Positions 35,001-47,840 of a DNA stretch of 64,000 nucleotides are shown one piece after another. The position numbers were made by a program, and so were the translations under genes. This stretch comes from Aristolochia californica. Its lineage: Eukaryota > Streptophyta > Magnoliopsida > Piperales > Aristolochiaceae. The stretch is from assembly GCA_029961685.1 (NCBI GenBank), contig JARWKL010000016.1, forward strand, positions 20,838,157 to 20,902,156, written 5' to 3'. Under the pieces are notes generated by a model. That model did not search any database and was not told where the DNA came from. It saw nothing but the letters and a program-made list of their open reading frames with translations. Positions within the stretch are counted from its first letter, which is position 1. Each line of letters starts with the position of its first letter.

Positions 35001-38000
35001 AAGAATAGCATCTCCAGAGGCACTAGATTCAACATCAAATCCTGAAGCACGCCATCGAGGCAAGCCTCCATCCAGCACCCAAACTTTGTCGTGCCCAAAA
35101 ACTCTGAACATCCTGTATAAATCAAAATAATTAAGTAAGAAATAAAAGATGGTATAATATTAACAAATTTAACTTCAATAACATGGTTCATACCACCAAA
35201 CACGAGCTGCACTAAAAATCCCCTTTCCATCATAAACAACTACCCCATCTTTGTTTTGGATGCCAAGAGCAGAAACAGCAGCAGCAAACGCTTCTTCTGA
35301 TGGCAACATGTGCGGTAACTGTAAAAAATTAATATGCAGAAACATAGTCACATGTCTTAACCAAAAATGCTAGATAATATAGCAGCTGAACCACAGAAGT
35401 TATACTTTCTTTTATTTTATTTTTATAATGTTGGTTATGCACACACGTACACACACTTGTCCCCTGGTGAGACCTCACACTAGAAACTCCTCCATATGAC
35501 AACTGAGTAAAATTCCCATGTCAGACATGTGATAAAATTGGAACCAATATGGTTAGTCTCTATTTTCTTCTTATTTGGAAACAACATCATTTAAGATTTC
35601 TTTTCCTCAGAAGTACCACAAATCAGAGATCAGAGAAAATAAATACAGCCAGAAACTTTTCATAGTAAATGAGTAACTTATTCTGTACAGAGAACAATAT
35701 AAACAAGTGTTTCTATAAAATATAAAAAAGAAGGCAAAAATAACCAGTTTATATCATCACAGCCTAATTCGTTTAAACAGATGATAAGATGGTCCAAGTG
35801 ACTAAAGTATTAAGTAAGAGAGTAACGATTAGATGCTAGTAAGTAGGTCAGCGAGGATGTAAACCCAGATGAACAAAGATAGCTAGACAGTTAATACTCA
35901 CAAGATTCTACTGAAGGGCCAGCTTAGGCACCATTAGATGAATAAGAAAGCTTCTAACATGATTTCTTCAAGGTTCAACACTTCGGCAACCAATGGTGTT
36001 GCAGTTAGGTAGCCAAATTAGTGAACGAAATGCCTGTTTGTAATTTTTGTAAGAAGATTGAGAGGATTACATCATTTTTTTGTTTTTTTTTAAAAAAAGA
36101 ATTACATCATCAATCAAGAATTGCATTATCTTGTTAGCTCTAACCAGAAGATGCCATGAGAGGAGCATTTAATCTTTTGCCAACCAAAGGAATTTTGCTC
36201 TCAAGTTTGTCTTCAGTCTAGCAAGTGTTACTCCATCCTATGGGTAGCAATTTTTTCCAATTACCCACCTTAGCACCTTCACATCTATTTATAAACAGAT
36301 ACACAATAAAAACCTGACTCTATGTAAGTATTCTGGTAACTTTGCCCATTTACCCATATATTGTTTGTATTACTTGAAGCTGCACTTTAAGCTGAGATTT
36401 TTTGGCAAAATTATTGTCGTAAGAGTTTGTTCTGTACTCAGACCATAAGACCCTTCGCTATCTCAACTCCTAGAAGAAACTCAACCATAGGTATGGTCGA
36501 TGGGTTGCGAAAGTACAAAAGTACTCTTTTTGTCTTGAAGCACAAATCAGGTATTGAAAACAGGGTAGTGGATGTCCTGAGCCGCAGAGTTCGCCTATTG
36601 TCTACCACGAGTGTTCAAGTTATTAGCTTTGAGAAGCTCAAAGAAGATTACGCCTCGTGCCCTGATTTCGGTAACATTTATACTATGATGCTAGATGGAC
36701 AATTTTGTACCTTCAATGACTCCCACGTAGAGGATGCTTATGTGTTTTGAGCCGACAAGCTATGTGTTCCTCAAACTTCAGTGAGAAACTTCTTGATATG
36801 GTAAATTCAAGTGGGTGAGCTAGGAGGCCATTTTTTGGCGCAACAAGACCATTGAGGAAGTAGATTGCCAATTTTACTGGCCTAGTTTAAAAAGGATGTT
36901 GCAAAATTGGTGGGACAGTGTAGGACGTGTCAATTGGCCAAACAAAATAAGCAAAACAGGATCCCATTCTTGCTGTTATTGACCCTTCCTCCAAAATGGC
37001 TCATTTATCTCCCGATACCAAAACTTCTAATGCTTCCAAAAGTTGTTCGACTTTTCTTTGATGAGATTGTCAAGCTATATGGTCTTCCTCATACCATAGT
37101 TTCTGATAGGGATGTTCGCTTCATGGGCTATTTTAGGAAAACTCTTCAGGCCTCGGGGAGGTACATGATTGAAGTTCTCTATTACTTACCACCCTCAGAC
37201 TGATGGAGAAACTAAAGTTGTTAACTGAAGTTTGGAAAACTTCCTTTGATGCCTCGTTGGCAATCACCACCTCACGTGGGACTTAAATTCTTCTAGCTGC
37301 TCAATTTGCATACGATAATTCCATAAATAGGTTTGTAGGCATGAGCCTATTTCGAGTTGTCAAAGGTTACTAGCCTAGGAAGCTTATAGATCTCATACCC
37401 ATATCTCCCCATGCTAGGGTTTCCGAGTCAACCACATCAATTGCACGTAGGGTTCAAGAACTGCATGCTGAAGTCACTAGACGTATTCAAGCAAGTATGC
37501 CCAATACAAACTTAAAGCCGATATGCATAAACGTGATAAACAATTTAATGTGAGTGACTAGTTTGGATTAAGCCTAAGCGATTTCCTATGGGATTTGCTT
37601 AAAAGGTGCATGCTCATAGTGCAAGACCTTTTAAGATGCTGAAAAGAGCAGGTCCAAATGCTTATGTTGTTGAGTTACCCCTAGAGTCAAGAATTTTCTC
37701 CACTTTTAATATTGAAGATTTGATGGCATATAGGGACCACCCCTCCGTTCCTAATGACCCTTTTTGTATTACACCTTCTAACTCCACCTCATCGCTTGAC
37801 ACACCACCTACTTCTTCATTTGATGTCCCTTTAGATGTTGCCTCCCTACCTGTAGCACCAGCACAAAAAGACCATATTGCTGCTATTCTAGATGAGCAAG
37901 CTGTTTTTACCAGAAGTGGTGAGGTTCAATGTTTCCTAGTACATTGGACAGGGCAACCAGATTCCTATTGCACTTGGATTTCGAAAGACATTCTGTAACA

Positions 38001-41000
38001 ATTGGACCCTGATTTGTTGGAGTACACTCAAAGCAACCAAGAGTAACACTCAACAGGGTCAAGTTTCACCCACCACAAAAGAGTTGGTAGGGATACCACT
38101 CGTGCCCCCGATTACACGAGTATATACCCAGGGCATCTGACCCACCACATTGTGGCTGGGTGGTGACTATTCACTTAGAATTGATTAGGAAATATTTTGT
38201 AATTTTATTATTTATATTTTTCCATGTTATTAGGAGTTAGTTACGTTATTCGATTAGGGACTTTATAGTCATTTGAATTATCAATTAGGGTTTTAATTTG
38301 TTATTTAACCATTGTACCACATTGGATGGAATAATGATGATTTTGAAAAAAATTGCTTTGATTTCGTCTCCACCTCCGTCTTCTCTCTTCTTTTCTCCCT
38401 CTGTTTCTTCTTCTTCACTCTCGATTTCCTGAATGAAGCCTCATCGTGCTGCATCAGACCCCTTGCTTAACAAGAGAATCAGCAAGTTGAATGGCTAAGC
38501 TCAAAAGAGTGCTCCTTCCTTTACAGTGGTGAAGGGGTTTCATTCTGACCTCTCCTTCTTTTGAGGGGTCAACATCTGGGCTACCGGCTTCCAGTTATCC
38601 CTGAGGAGACCACCTTGGAGACAAGAAAAATAGAAACAGCTGATCCATGCAAGGATGGATCTGGCAATTTTGCCAATGACTGCTTCTGAATAGCTGGAAT
38701 TCCCATTAAACCTTTTATAGTTTCTTACCAGCCGGAGCCCCCAAGGAATATGAACTAGGCAAGTAAAAATAAGAATCTTACCAAACTCCAAAAGCAAAAC
38801 TCCTTTACCAAGGTAACAAAGCTCAGCAAGGCTGCTGGGGAGTAAAGCTTCAGCCCAATCCTATTGATGAAATGAACCCAGACACGCCAATAGAATTGAT
38901 AGTGGGTAAGCGACCGACGCTTTCTTCCTCATTACCACTTAAACTACAGAGTCTTAGAGACAACCATGCCTCTTCTTCTCAAATTGTCTACTGTTAGAAT
39001 CTTGCAATGAAAAACAGTCCAGAGAAAGAATTTCATATTTGGTGGACCAGATAGCCTCCAAGCAATATCTGTGTCATGCTGCTGAAAGCCCACTTTTGGA
39101 GGTATCCATGGCAGAAGCAACTGTGTACTGGCTGTTGTCCAATAGGTCCAAATAATTTTATCATTCATGTGACTTCTAATTCTTTCACCATTAAGATCAG
39201 CACTGAGAATACTATCCTCATCCATCTCCTAATCTCTCAACCCTCTTCTGAATTGAAAATCCCAACCAGAGTGGTCCCCACTAGCATTGAACAGACATCA
39301 AGAGATTAGAGTGAGGTTGTAATGAAGAGGCTTGGAGTGCTTGATTAACTTTCCCAATCCAATCCAATTTTTTTTTATTGTGCATATTCTAAGTTTTATC
39401 ATTACTTTTTTGTTTAACCATGGACAAGTAAATGGACAAAAAACTTTGACACGTGGATAATCGGATGCTTACCTGTACACAACCCTATCACAAAACAGCA
39501 CTAATACATTATAAAGTGCGAAGTTGGAAGGCAATGGAGGTAACTTGACACTTTTCTACTTCCTCGTAAAAACTAAGCCATTGATTATGAAGTGCTTTCT
39601 TATCAAGGTTGAACAAGAGAATGGACACCAAATACAAAAATGAGACACGAGATTTGACAACACTTCTGCATACATGGTAGACACAGATGAATAGGTGACA
39701 GATGAGCTCATAAGAACAATCAAGATAAACTGTAGGAATAGTTCAAAACAACACATGCATAGAAAAAAAATTGTTTTTTTATTTTTTTGAAAAAAATAGT
39801 GCCACTACTAATTACCATGTTGCCTTTGCTCAAAGCATTGGTACAATTTAATTCCACACAGGCCAAATTAAAATCTGTGTAATCAGGTAAGTTAATTGTT
39901 TAATCTTTCAATATATTTTGCATGTTTATTGTCCATAGTAATATCTTAGAAATACAGCATGTTTTTAACACATTACCTTTATCTGTGTTCCGCTGTGCTT
40001 AATTTTATGGTGCTTTGAGAGACTTTTTTAAATATTTAATGACTTTATATGTTTTAACTGTTTACCCATTTATTTTCCCACTTTCATATTTACCCATGGT
40101 AAACAGGTAAATAAATGGAAATAGAATACCCTCCACCAGTTTCAGACAGAATGGATAGCAGATCAATGGAACAGGTAACAGAAAACCCCTTACTCATTCC
40201 ATCCATTTTCCGTTGCCTCCCCTACTACATGCTCTAGGAGTGATTCATAAGTTAAGGATACTCCTTTCTCCCTCAAAACTCTCTTAACAAAACCTATTAT
40301 ATTTAATAGGTCACTTCTTTCAATTATTAAGCAAATCCAAATGAGTTTCACTTAGGATACAATGGTGCTACTAGAGCAACAATATTTTGGCCATGACAAG
40401 CTACAGTGCTGTTATAGTTGCTGCATAAGAATTAAAGTATGCTGGGGGCAGGCATTTGTAAAGAGAAAGAAGCTTACATTAGTCTTACGATCAGATATTC
40501 CATCAACATCGAAGAAAAGAGCACCAGGGATGTGAGCCACCTGTTCAAACAAAGCAAAAGCAGCACCAGACATGGGCAACAGAATAAAAAGAATTTAAAC
40601 AACCAGTATAGTAGGTGATCTTCAAAGTAAAAAATGCAAAAGAAATAAAGTCAAAATTGAGGACTTCAACAAAAAAAAAAAAGGAAAATAAGCAAAACAA
40701 AAACTAAGTTTCTCCTATGGGGGCAATTAAGCAAAACAAATCTACTTCAGACCCAAATAAATCTTGTATATTGAGAATGCAATCATAATCCTACTTTTTC
40801 TCTGTTTTCTCAATAGTTGGCAATTTATTTATTTATTTATTATTTGAAAGATGATATTTTTTTCCTGAAATGGCGGAGTTTGATATTCAAAGCCAGAGAA
40901 TGTATATCAGCAATTCCCCACGGAATGGGAAGTGCACATGGATCACAGAACGGAAAACAAAATTACAGCCAGAAAGACTAAAACAATCAGTCAAAGAAAA

Positions 41001-42844
41001 CAGCTAAAAATACGTTCTACTGCCTGTCTTCAGTCTTCCAATTGATCAACTCAATTTCCAGCAATACCCCCTTATTGGCTTTTCCCATTAGCTTCACTCT
41101 CTGCCGATCTCAGGGGGTGGGACCAGGCTATGTTAAGTCCCTGGGCGATGTCATATATCTCATCCTTCTGAGGCCGAAGTCTCCAAGGAAGCCTATTGCT
41201 GATTTTGCACCAACCAATCACTGATTTAGAATCCCTTTCAATAATGAAGGGGTAGTGAGCAAGATCTTTAGCAATCCACAGCCCATACAGAAGGGCATGG
41301 GTATTACTGCTGCTAACGCATCAGCGCAGCAAAAGGCCCCAGCATAAGAAATCTAGCCATCCCAGTTTCTGATGATGCTGCCATACCTGGCTGGACCCGG
41401 GCAGCCCTTGGCACTTTTATTAGTGTGAACAGTTGTGATTTTTTTATTAAGTAAGAAAGAAAAAAATATAAAATTTATATTATAACTAATAACACCATAC
41501 AGTCCATATCTCACTGATCATATTTTGCCCCAACAAATAAGTATTTAAACACATTTTCAATAAGTGAACTTTATTTGTACAAAGCATTGAGAAGCCTTCT
41601 GCCTATAATCTAATATGATGCCCCTCTTTTATAAAATTGGCTGAAGTAAGCTAACCAACAGAAGCACTAGCTATGAAGGTTTTTACAGCACATGTGGCCA
41701 CCCAAAGCCTGCCTCTGATATGGCATTTCTCTCTTTAGATTTCTCTCTTCTAAAGACTAAAGTAATAAACATGCACTGCATATTACTAAATCTCTCAGAA
41801 TCAACCAACAGATAGAATAAAAAAGCAGGACCTGGTACTCTTGAAGTGGATTTCTCTGTTCATCTGGCATGTACCATGAAGCGTCTAATACCTGACAAAT
41901 TTTAAAAGTTAAGAAATTAGAGACCTAAAAATATAGGTGTTTTCTTCATCTAGATTTTTAGATTATCTCTCTCCACAAGAAAACACTTTATAAAAAAGTC
42001 AGATTCTTTAACACCATTGACATCCAACATGTGAGCATCATGTTTCTGCATATGCCCGGGTGTTACCAACAGCAAAGAACTTATTTTTAGCAGCAAAAGA
42101 GAAAGAAGAATGTCATAGCTATTACCCTGACATCAGGCTCTCTAAGATTAGCGTGCAGCCACTCAGCAGATACAACAGGTTCATCAGTTGCCATAGGAAT
42201 AGTGGCAAAATTACTTCGTGACCCGCCTGACGGAATCAACAAACAACGAACCACACGAGAAGTTTGAGATGCTAAAGAAAGGACGGAACCAGCATTGCTA
42301 TAAAATGGTTTGCCCTGAAAATAAGAAGACTAAGTCGGTACTGGTAAGTGTAATGTATGTGCAACAATAACTCGAGGAAGAAAGCCAATAATGACAGTTC
42401 ATTAAAAAACAATTATATATATCTCTCAAAAAAATCAAAAAGAAGTTCAAAATCCCTATTAATGTAAACAAAAAAAAAAATGATTCACAAGCAAATTGTC
42501 CACAATAATGCTCAAAAGAATAACTTTCCATGACAGAAGTCAATCAACGTGAAGCAAAACATAAACCGTTCAAATTAGTAACCAGAGGCAGCAAGGGAAA
42601 CATTAGTCGGAGACGCAATGCATGATAAGCAAACAACCGTGAAAGAAAGGCGCCAATTAAGAAAAGACGGGACTTCCCAAACTGGTCGAAAAAGGGAAGA
42701 GGAACATGCAACGACCGAAACATGAAAAGACGGGCAATCTACCTTCAAGAATGATTTGCAGGCTGTTGGTGTCTGATTATACGATAGCGAAGGCCGTATC
42801 GATCGAAGTCCCGTTATTGTTCTCGTAAAAAATGAAGATGCCAT
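32047..42844 (-). CDS. STR1: Thiosulfate/3-mercaptopyruvate sulfurtransferase 1 (two rhodanese domains)
   Basis: Twelve exons over 10.8 kb join in frame to 377 residues: 42743-42844, 42126-42314, 41832-41891, 40478-40540, 35194-35318, 34950-35112, 33226-33285, 32999-33057, 32679-32760, 32484-32547, 32252-32319 and 32047-32145. The N-terminus ([19 protein letters not shown]) is rich in Ser and Arg and fits a mitochondrial presequence. The first rhodanese domain runs from [13 protein letters not shown] through [21 protein letters not shown] and [11 protein letters not shown]. The second has [19 protein letters not shown] and the active-site loop [13 protein letters not shown] with the catalytic cysteine, ending in [12 protein letters not shown]. 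The enzyme transfers sulfur from 3-mercaptopyruvate or thiosulfate to cyanide or thiols. Introns 3, 4 and 6 contain retroelement fragments, yet every splice site read is canonical and the frame is intact. Confidence 0.95.
33480..33665. repeat. Long direct repeat, copy 1 (STR1 intron 6)
   Basis: This copy shares, in the same order, GACTATTTATCA, CATCAATAATATTCTGTA, GAGGAAATAGTCCTACC, AACAATGATTAACTGTTTTT and AGTAACAATAATCAATTAAA with the copy at 34510-34696. By eye identity is about 90 percent, with small indels. The two copies flank the copia gag fragment. Confidence 0.85.
33660..34490 (+). mobile_element. Ty1/copia gag fragment (decayed)
   Basis: Translation gives a UBN2/retrotransposon gag region: [19 protein letters not shown], then [15 protein letters not shown] and [22 protein letters not shown] zinc-knuckle-like [14 protein letters not shown] follows further on. 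Several stop codons interrupt it. No LTR, primer-binding site, protease or polymerase region is visible, so only an internal piece is present. It lies in intron 6 of STR1, antisense to the gene, between two long direct repeats. Confidence 0.82.
34510..34696. repeat. Long direct repeat, copy 2 (STR1 intron 6)
   Basis: Partner of the copy at 33480-33665, in the same orientation. It begins after a G-rich patch (TGGGGGGAAGGGAGGG), which resembles the G-rich start of copy 1, and ends with TCAAACAGCG against TCAAACAGTG in copy 1. Confidence 0.85.
36425..38050 (+). mobile_element. Ty3/gypsy chromovirus polyprotein remnant in STR1 intron 4
   Basis: Decayed fragments follow the order of a plant chromovirus pol: an RNase H end ([28 protein letters not shown]), the integrase zinc region ([15 protein letters not shown]), the integrase core ([16 protein letters not shown]), and an integrase C-terminal part ([33 protein letters not shown]). 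A chromodomain-like end ([19 protein letters not shown], then LDPDLLEY) completes the order. Stops, frame changes and an internal deletion around 36970-37020 show that it is long inactive. Reverse transcriptase, gag and recognisable LTRs are missing, although AT-rich sequence after 38150 could be LTR-derived. It is antisense to STR1. Confidence 0.85.
38560..39235 (-). mobile_element. LINE ORF2 C-terminal fragment (zf-RVT region) in STR1 intron 4
   Basis: The minus strand encodes [20 protein letters not shown] then DNLRRRGM, the typical zf-RVT segment that follows the reverse transcriptase in plant L1-type elements. After frame changes come sequences like EESVGRL and then [19 protein letters not shown] with IARSILAWI, the usual continuation. 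It is 5'-truncated and frameshifted. It is in the same orientation as STR1. Confidence 0.72.
40830..41410 (-). mobile_element. LINE 3'-end fragment (RNase H region) in STR1 intron 3
   Basis: Minus-strand translation contains [40 protein letters not shown] and [20 protein letters not shown], matching the RNase H domain at the end of plant LINE ORF2. An apparent 3' UTR of about 190 bp follows and ends in AAAT-type repeats (TTTA on the plus strand) near 40830. It has stop codons and is 5'-truncated. It is separate from the intron 4 LINE piece because exon 4 lies between them. Confidence 0.72.
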
Positions 42845-43977
42845 CTAGTCAGATGATATCAGATGAAAGTTCGATTCAGATTTCCACTCACTGGGCGAGA
42901 AAGAATTAGAAGTATGTTCGCTCATCGTCGGCAGCAGCAGGTAGGAAAGGGGATTTTCATTATCGCGTGGAGTTCACAAGGGCTTTGGTGCCGTCCAGAT
43001 GAACAGCCAGCAGCTGGATTCGGATTGTAGTCCGTGTTGGACTCGGTGTGGGTTTACGTACTCAAATCCTATCCTAGCGATAAACCTGTCGAATTGGCTA
43101 AAAATGACATGAAAAAACCAGCTTTGCAAAAAAGGAGATATATGTATTAAAATTAATTAATTATATTATTTTATTTTTTTATATTTCTGTCGATTCTTCT
43201 TTTTTCACAATAATTTGTTATTTCTTCTCGTTGTCTTGCCAATTTCACTTTCATTTTTTATCAATTAATACATATCATGCACCCGAAATCTGATTAGGTT
43301 TCGACCGATATGGTGATGTTTTGACTGTATCAGGTCATGTACATTGCAAATTACACTCCAATACGAGCGTAAAAATTTCTAATTTTTAAAAAATTAATAA
43401 AATTCGATTCATGTAAATAATTTTAGAAGAGTGTTTATGATTTACATCGAAAAGGATCACTGCAAGAGTTCAAGATATTATTAGTTCATAATTAATTTTT
43501 TATTTTTTATTTATTTGTTATATTTTTATCATTTATATTAATACATTTTCTAATATTCATTTATTAATTATAATTAATATTATTTTTTTAAATTATTTCT
43601 TCCATTTTACTTTGTTAAAATATTATTTATTGTTATTTATAATTATAATCTATTTATTTAATATTATTTAAAATAATATAATATTAAGCATTAAACTTTA
43701 AAATAAAGTTAATTATAATTTTACTTACCTACTAGTGTGTTAATTTAATTTATTAATTATAATTCTGTTTATTAATTATTGTGATTTACTAATTATATAT
43801 TTTTATTAATTTTATACTAATTATTAATTATAAGATGATTATAAGTCGAACCATAACAACATAGGAACCTTTTATGATTTAATTTGTGGAGATAAATTGG
43901 TGAAAAAAGCAGACTTTAATCTCGTTTATTCAATTACAGAGTAAACATTGACAAAAATATTTTCCAACCAAAGTAAC
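42845..43977. other. AT-rich intergenic, STR1 promoter side
   Basis: The first 200 bp upstream of the STR1 ATG are less AT-rich and are the probable leader and promoter. From 43130 to 43900 the sequence is almost pure A and T with no coding signal on either strand. Confidence 0.45.
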
Positions 43978-46900
43978 TTACCAAGGAATTTCCAGACCAT
44001 CCCAAGCAAAGAACTTGCCATTATCACTAAGTTTTGTACTGTTGATTATACTTAAGAGCCTTTCAACTGAAAATTCTTTAGTAAACAGCTTGCCTTCTGG
44101 AACATTTCTCTGGAATGGTCTTGAAAGATCTGTATCTACAGTACCTGGATGCAGCAAAATGCATGAAACAGGATCCTTCTTTCGTGCAAGCTCCACCGAT
44201 ATAGTCTTTGTCACTTCAGTAACAGCAGAGAAGAAAATTTCAGAAAAAAAAAAAGAAGCAATTTGATACATTATAAATCTTCTGGCAGCAAACTAGAATA
44301 TGTAAGTCCTTAGTAAAAGCATCCATGAACTTGTACTTCAGTGCTTCTCCTATTGATTAATGTTTAGAATGCCCTTTCTCTTTAGAATCATCCAATGAAT
44401 TGATCTTCAGCAATAGATATTAGCTTTATAAGTCAGTTTGCTGGAGCTCAAGTCCAGGGCTGCATCTAAAGATTCTGAAATTGTTAAGATTTCCAATACT
44501 ATAGGCTTCCCAGGAGCCTCGATGTACCCAAAGAGATGATGATATATGGCCATTCCCAAATATCTGGTGAAAGAGGGAAGCTTCATGATATTGTCAGTTA
44601 TGAACCATTTGATGCAATTGGATCTTTTATGAAATAGACCAGTAAAGCTGCATATGAGACAACATCAACAGGTCTCAAAGCATCCTGGTAAAGCCATATT
44701 ATATCCTCCCAAACTACTAAGAGATTGAATATTGACATAATAAATTAAGGAAACGAAGTACAGTACTATACACTGATTAAGTGCTGTCTTTGATGCACGA
44801 TATGAATGCCAACCCCCTAAATGGTTGTCCCCAATGGAGCTCACTCTAGCACTTAGGTTTGCCACAACTGCAACATCTCTTTCAGTTCCACACCCACCTC
44901 CTGCCTTTAGAAGTGGCCATAAGTGCTGCTCTAGTTCACAGTGATTGGTGTCAGTTTTATCAATTGGAAGATCAGGCCAAGGTTTGCCATATCAATACAG
45001 GTACACAAATGCTTACCCAAAAATAAAAAACACGCATATATATAAATATCTGGAACATAGGAGCCATACCACCAAGGTCTGTATCAGTCAGTCAGTATTG
45101 GCTGATACGCACCATATTGATCTACCTAAAATGTGGTATGTCACCTGATACCGGATATGGCAGTACAGAAAACCATGGTTTAGACAGAGGAAAAGTGATA
45201 ATGTCATATCCATCAATCTTGAACAAACTCTCAATCAATAGTTTCACATATAAGTGTTGAAGCAAGATTCAAAAGGCATCAAATATATGTACCTTGATCA
45301 CTAAGATTGGTCCTACTGCGTTTACCTCATATGCAAGCATTAAAGATGACTTTTGTACTTTAGCCAATGTTGTTTCTGCACATGAATCCCATATAATAAG
45401 TTCCAATATTTGTTTTTGACAAACAAAAGGCATCAAGGGGAAAATTTCTTCATCTAGAAAAAAAAAAAGCAGATTTAATTCTAAGGAAAAAAAAAACTGA
45501 TTCATTACTAGAGAAATCAAATTTTCTTCTTTATTTTCCATTCCTCTGAGCAAAATTTTACCACCACTAATTGGTGAAACACTGCTGTACTTTCTTTGAT
45601 TTTTTTAAGGAACACCAACCCGGCTGCAGTACATTAGGAATTGAAAGAATTCCAGACGCATTAACAAGAAGGTTTAGAGATCCATATATTTCTCTAATAG
45701 AATCTGCTGCTTCCTGCAAATACAAATGACATATCTGAGTGTTGCAGAAGAGCTGCTTTATGAACTAACCTTTGGAAATGAACAAAGTATCAAGTGGCAA
45801 AGGTTAAATGAGGAAAAAGTATCAACCCTGTGGCCCAAACATATGTTCCTTTTGTGTAGATACCAAACATTTGAATAAAGTGAAAACAATAACAGTTCTG
45901 CTTTATCAGCTTTTGGGAAAACCAAGACATTTTTTGAGTTACCTCTATGGTTCTCTCAACTGTTACATCCAATGGTAGTATGTTAAGACGTTCCTCAAAC
46001 CTCTTTTTCAAATCCAGAAGGCCAGTGGCCCCGCTAGGATTCCTACATGTAGCAATTACACGTCCTTTCTCTTGCTTCTCTAAGAGTTGCCTAACCTGTT
46101 CATCACACATTACGGTAAAATCATTCCAGATCTCTAATCAGTTTAGCATGCATTTAGCTCCTTTATCTTAAACATCCAGAGACAGCCTGTGTCAAAAATA
46201 ATAGTGAAAGGAGTAACCCACCATGTCTGACTCCAAGAATGCTAAAAAATCTATCAAGTGACAAAGTCTTCAGACAAGAAATCTTTGTAATGCAATGATC
46301 TAACAACATACATGTATGAGGAAATATTCTATCAGACCAACTATGTCCATGGAGACTAAGATAAATGCAGCAAAGTTAACGCCATTCACAAATAATCCAA
46401 CATATAAATGAATAAAGCTTAAAAAAGCAGGATAAGTTTATTACATTTCTTCCTGTTCCTTCCATGAAAGTGCAAAAGAAAGTGGACGAAAAACAAGAAT
46501 CAAGCAAAAGAAATTAATTGAAAAGAAACAAGTATTAGAGTGGAAAGTATAAGCCCTTGAGATGACCATACTGTACAGATACAAGGAGGACCAACAGAAA
46601 GCTATCAGGTAAAAAAAAAAATATCAAATTCATTAAAGATTGTCTCAAGAGGATACAAATGAAAGTGTTACAGAAATCAAATAAATAAAACAAGATGAAA
46701 TCTTTAGCAATAATCTCAACAAGTGAACTTTAATGTGGATCTAGAATCTCACAATTTGTGAATGTTATAAACAACTGTATTCAAGACAAGAATGAATTGT
46801 TGTAAAAAATAAAAGATAACCATAAAATTTGAAACTAATTAAAGAATAAAGAAAAGCCCAAACAAAAGGAACTTCTGGTGTTAGGTAAACCAGTTTCCTT

Positions 46901-47657
46901 CAAATAAAGCACAGAATTGTCAAATTTTGATAGGCAATGAAAATTTTTGAAAAGTTTCTCAAGAGATACTTCCAAACAAATATTTCAGAGAAGGAAAGTA
47001 AGAAGGACCATCAAAAACCCTACGAGCATATAGAAAGAAGAAAGCAACACTAAAACCAGGAACATGATGTGAATCTCAAATGAACAAGAAAACAGTTAAA
47101 ATCTGATATTGCTACACAAACCTACAACATGGAAAATGGTTTGGACAATGGCACCAAATTAAAGTTCCAACCGACAATATACATAGACAAACTGTCAATT
47201 TTGGTTCTAGGAGAACGCAGAAGAAGATGCAGTCACAGGAGCTTTCGGCATACACCTAAAGAATTTTAGAAAGCGGTGAAGATACGGCGCCCCAGTTATT
47301 TCAAAAGTTCCCAGAATGGGAACCAGAAATCGTCTAGAATCAACTGAACAGAATAGGCTTTTCTTTCTTGAAATCAAGCACGTAGAATTGAACGCAAATG
47401 AAAGAAACTCAGGGGGCTTTAACCCCTAGAACCCATAATTGTTCTTCCAAACGAAAAAGCAGAAAAAGTACAAAAAAAGTAAGAGCAACAACCATAAATA
47501 CAATACAATACAATTCAATTATCAAAAGATTGCTCACAAATTCAAGTCCTATTCCCCTGGAAGCTCCCTGAACCATGGACACTCCTTCCCAGCGCAATGC
47601 AGATTGGCAGAATGAGGCTCTTTGTATGAAACGCAACGGGGAAGCCATGATGTTCAT
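43978..47657 (-). CDS. Short-chain dehydrogenase/reductase (C-factor-like, At4g20760-like)
   Basis: Six exons (47538-47657, 45943-46095, 45620-45713, 45293-45375, 44772-44925, 43978-44213) join in frame to 279 residues. The cofactor loop reads VQGASRGIGLEF in exon 1, a GxxxGxG Rossmann motif. LDVTVERTIEEAADSI follows as the acidic-residue region, and LNLLVNASGIL is the NAG-type motif. A VVANLSARVSSIGDN segment carries the probable catalytic serine. The active site YRASK lies in GWHSYRASKTALNQL. The end has ILLHPGTVDTDLSRPF, typical of the family. The protein should be an NAD(P)-dependent oxidoreductase; the substrate is unknown. Translation may start at 47657 or at the next Met three codons later. 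Intron 1 is about 1.4 kb and looks empty of transposons. A young 46-bp tandem duplication lies just upstream. Confidence 0.93.
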
Positions 47658-47748
47658 TTGCAGTTCTAACAGTCCAGGAGACGATTGCGGAACATCAAGT
47701 CTCAAGCTTCGAGTTTGGATTTCGGAGTTTGAGAAGCAGAAAAGGAGA

Positions 47749-47840
47749 GAAAAATGTCGCCTTTCCAGTTGTCAAGATGTTATGGCAGTTTGGTGAAAAA
47801 TGTCGCCTTTCCAGTTGTCAAGATTTTATGGCAGTTTGGT
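47749..47840. repeat. 46-bp perfect-register tandem duplication
   Basis: The unit from GAAAAATGTCGCC to CAGTTTGGT at 47749-47794 is repeated at 47795-47840 with a single G/T difference. It sits about 90 bp upstream of the SDR start codon, in the probable leader or core promoter. Confidence 0.95.
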
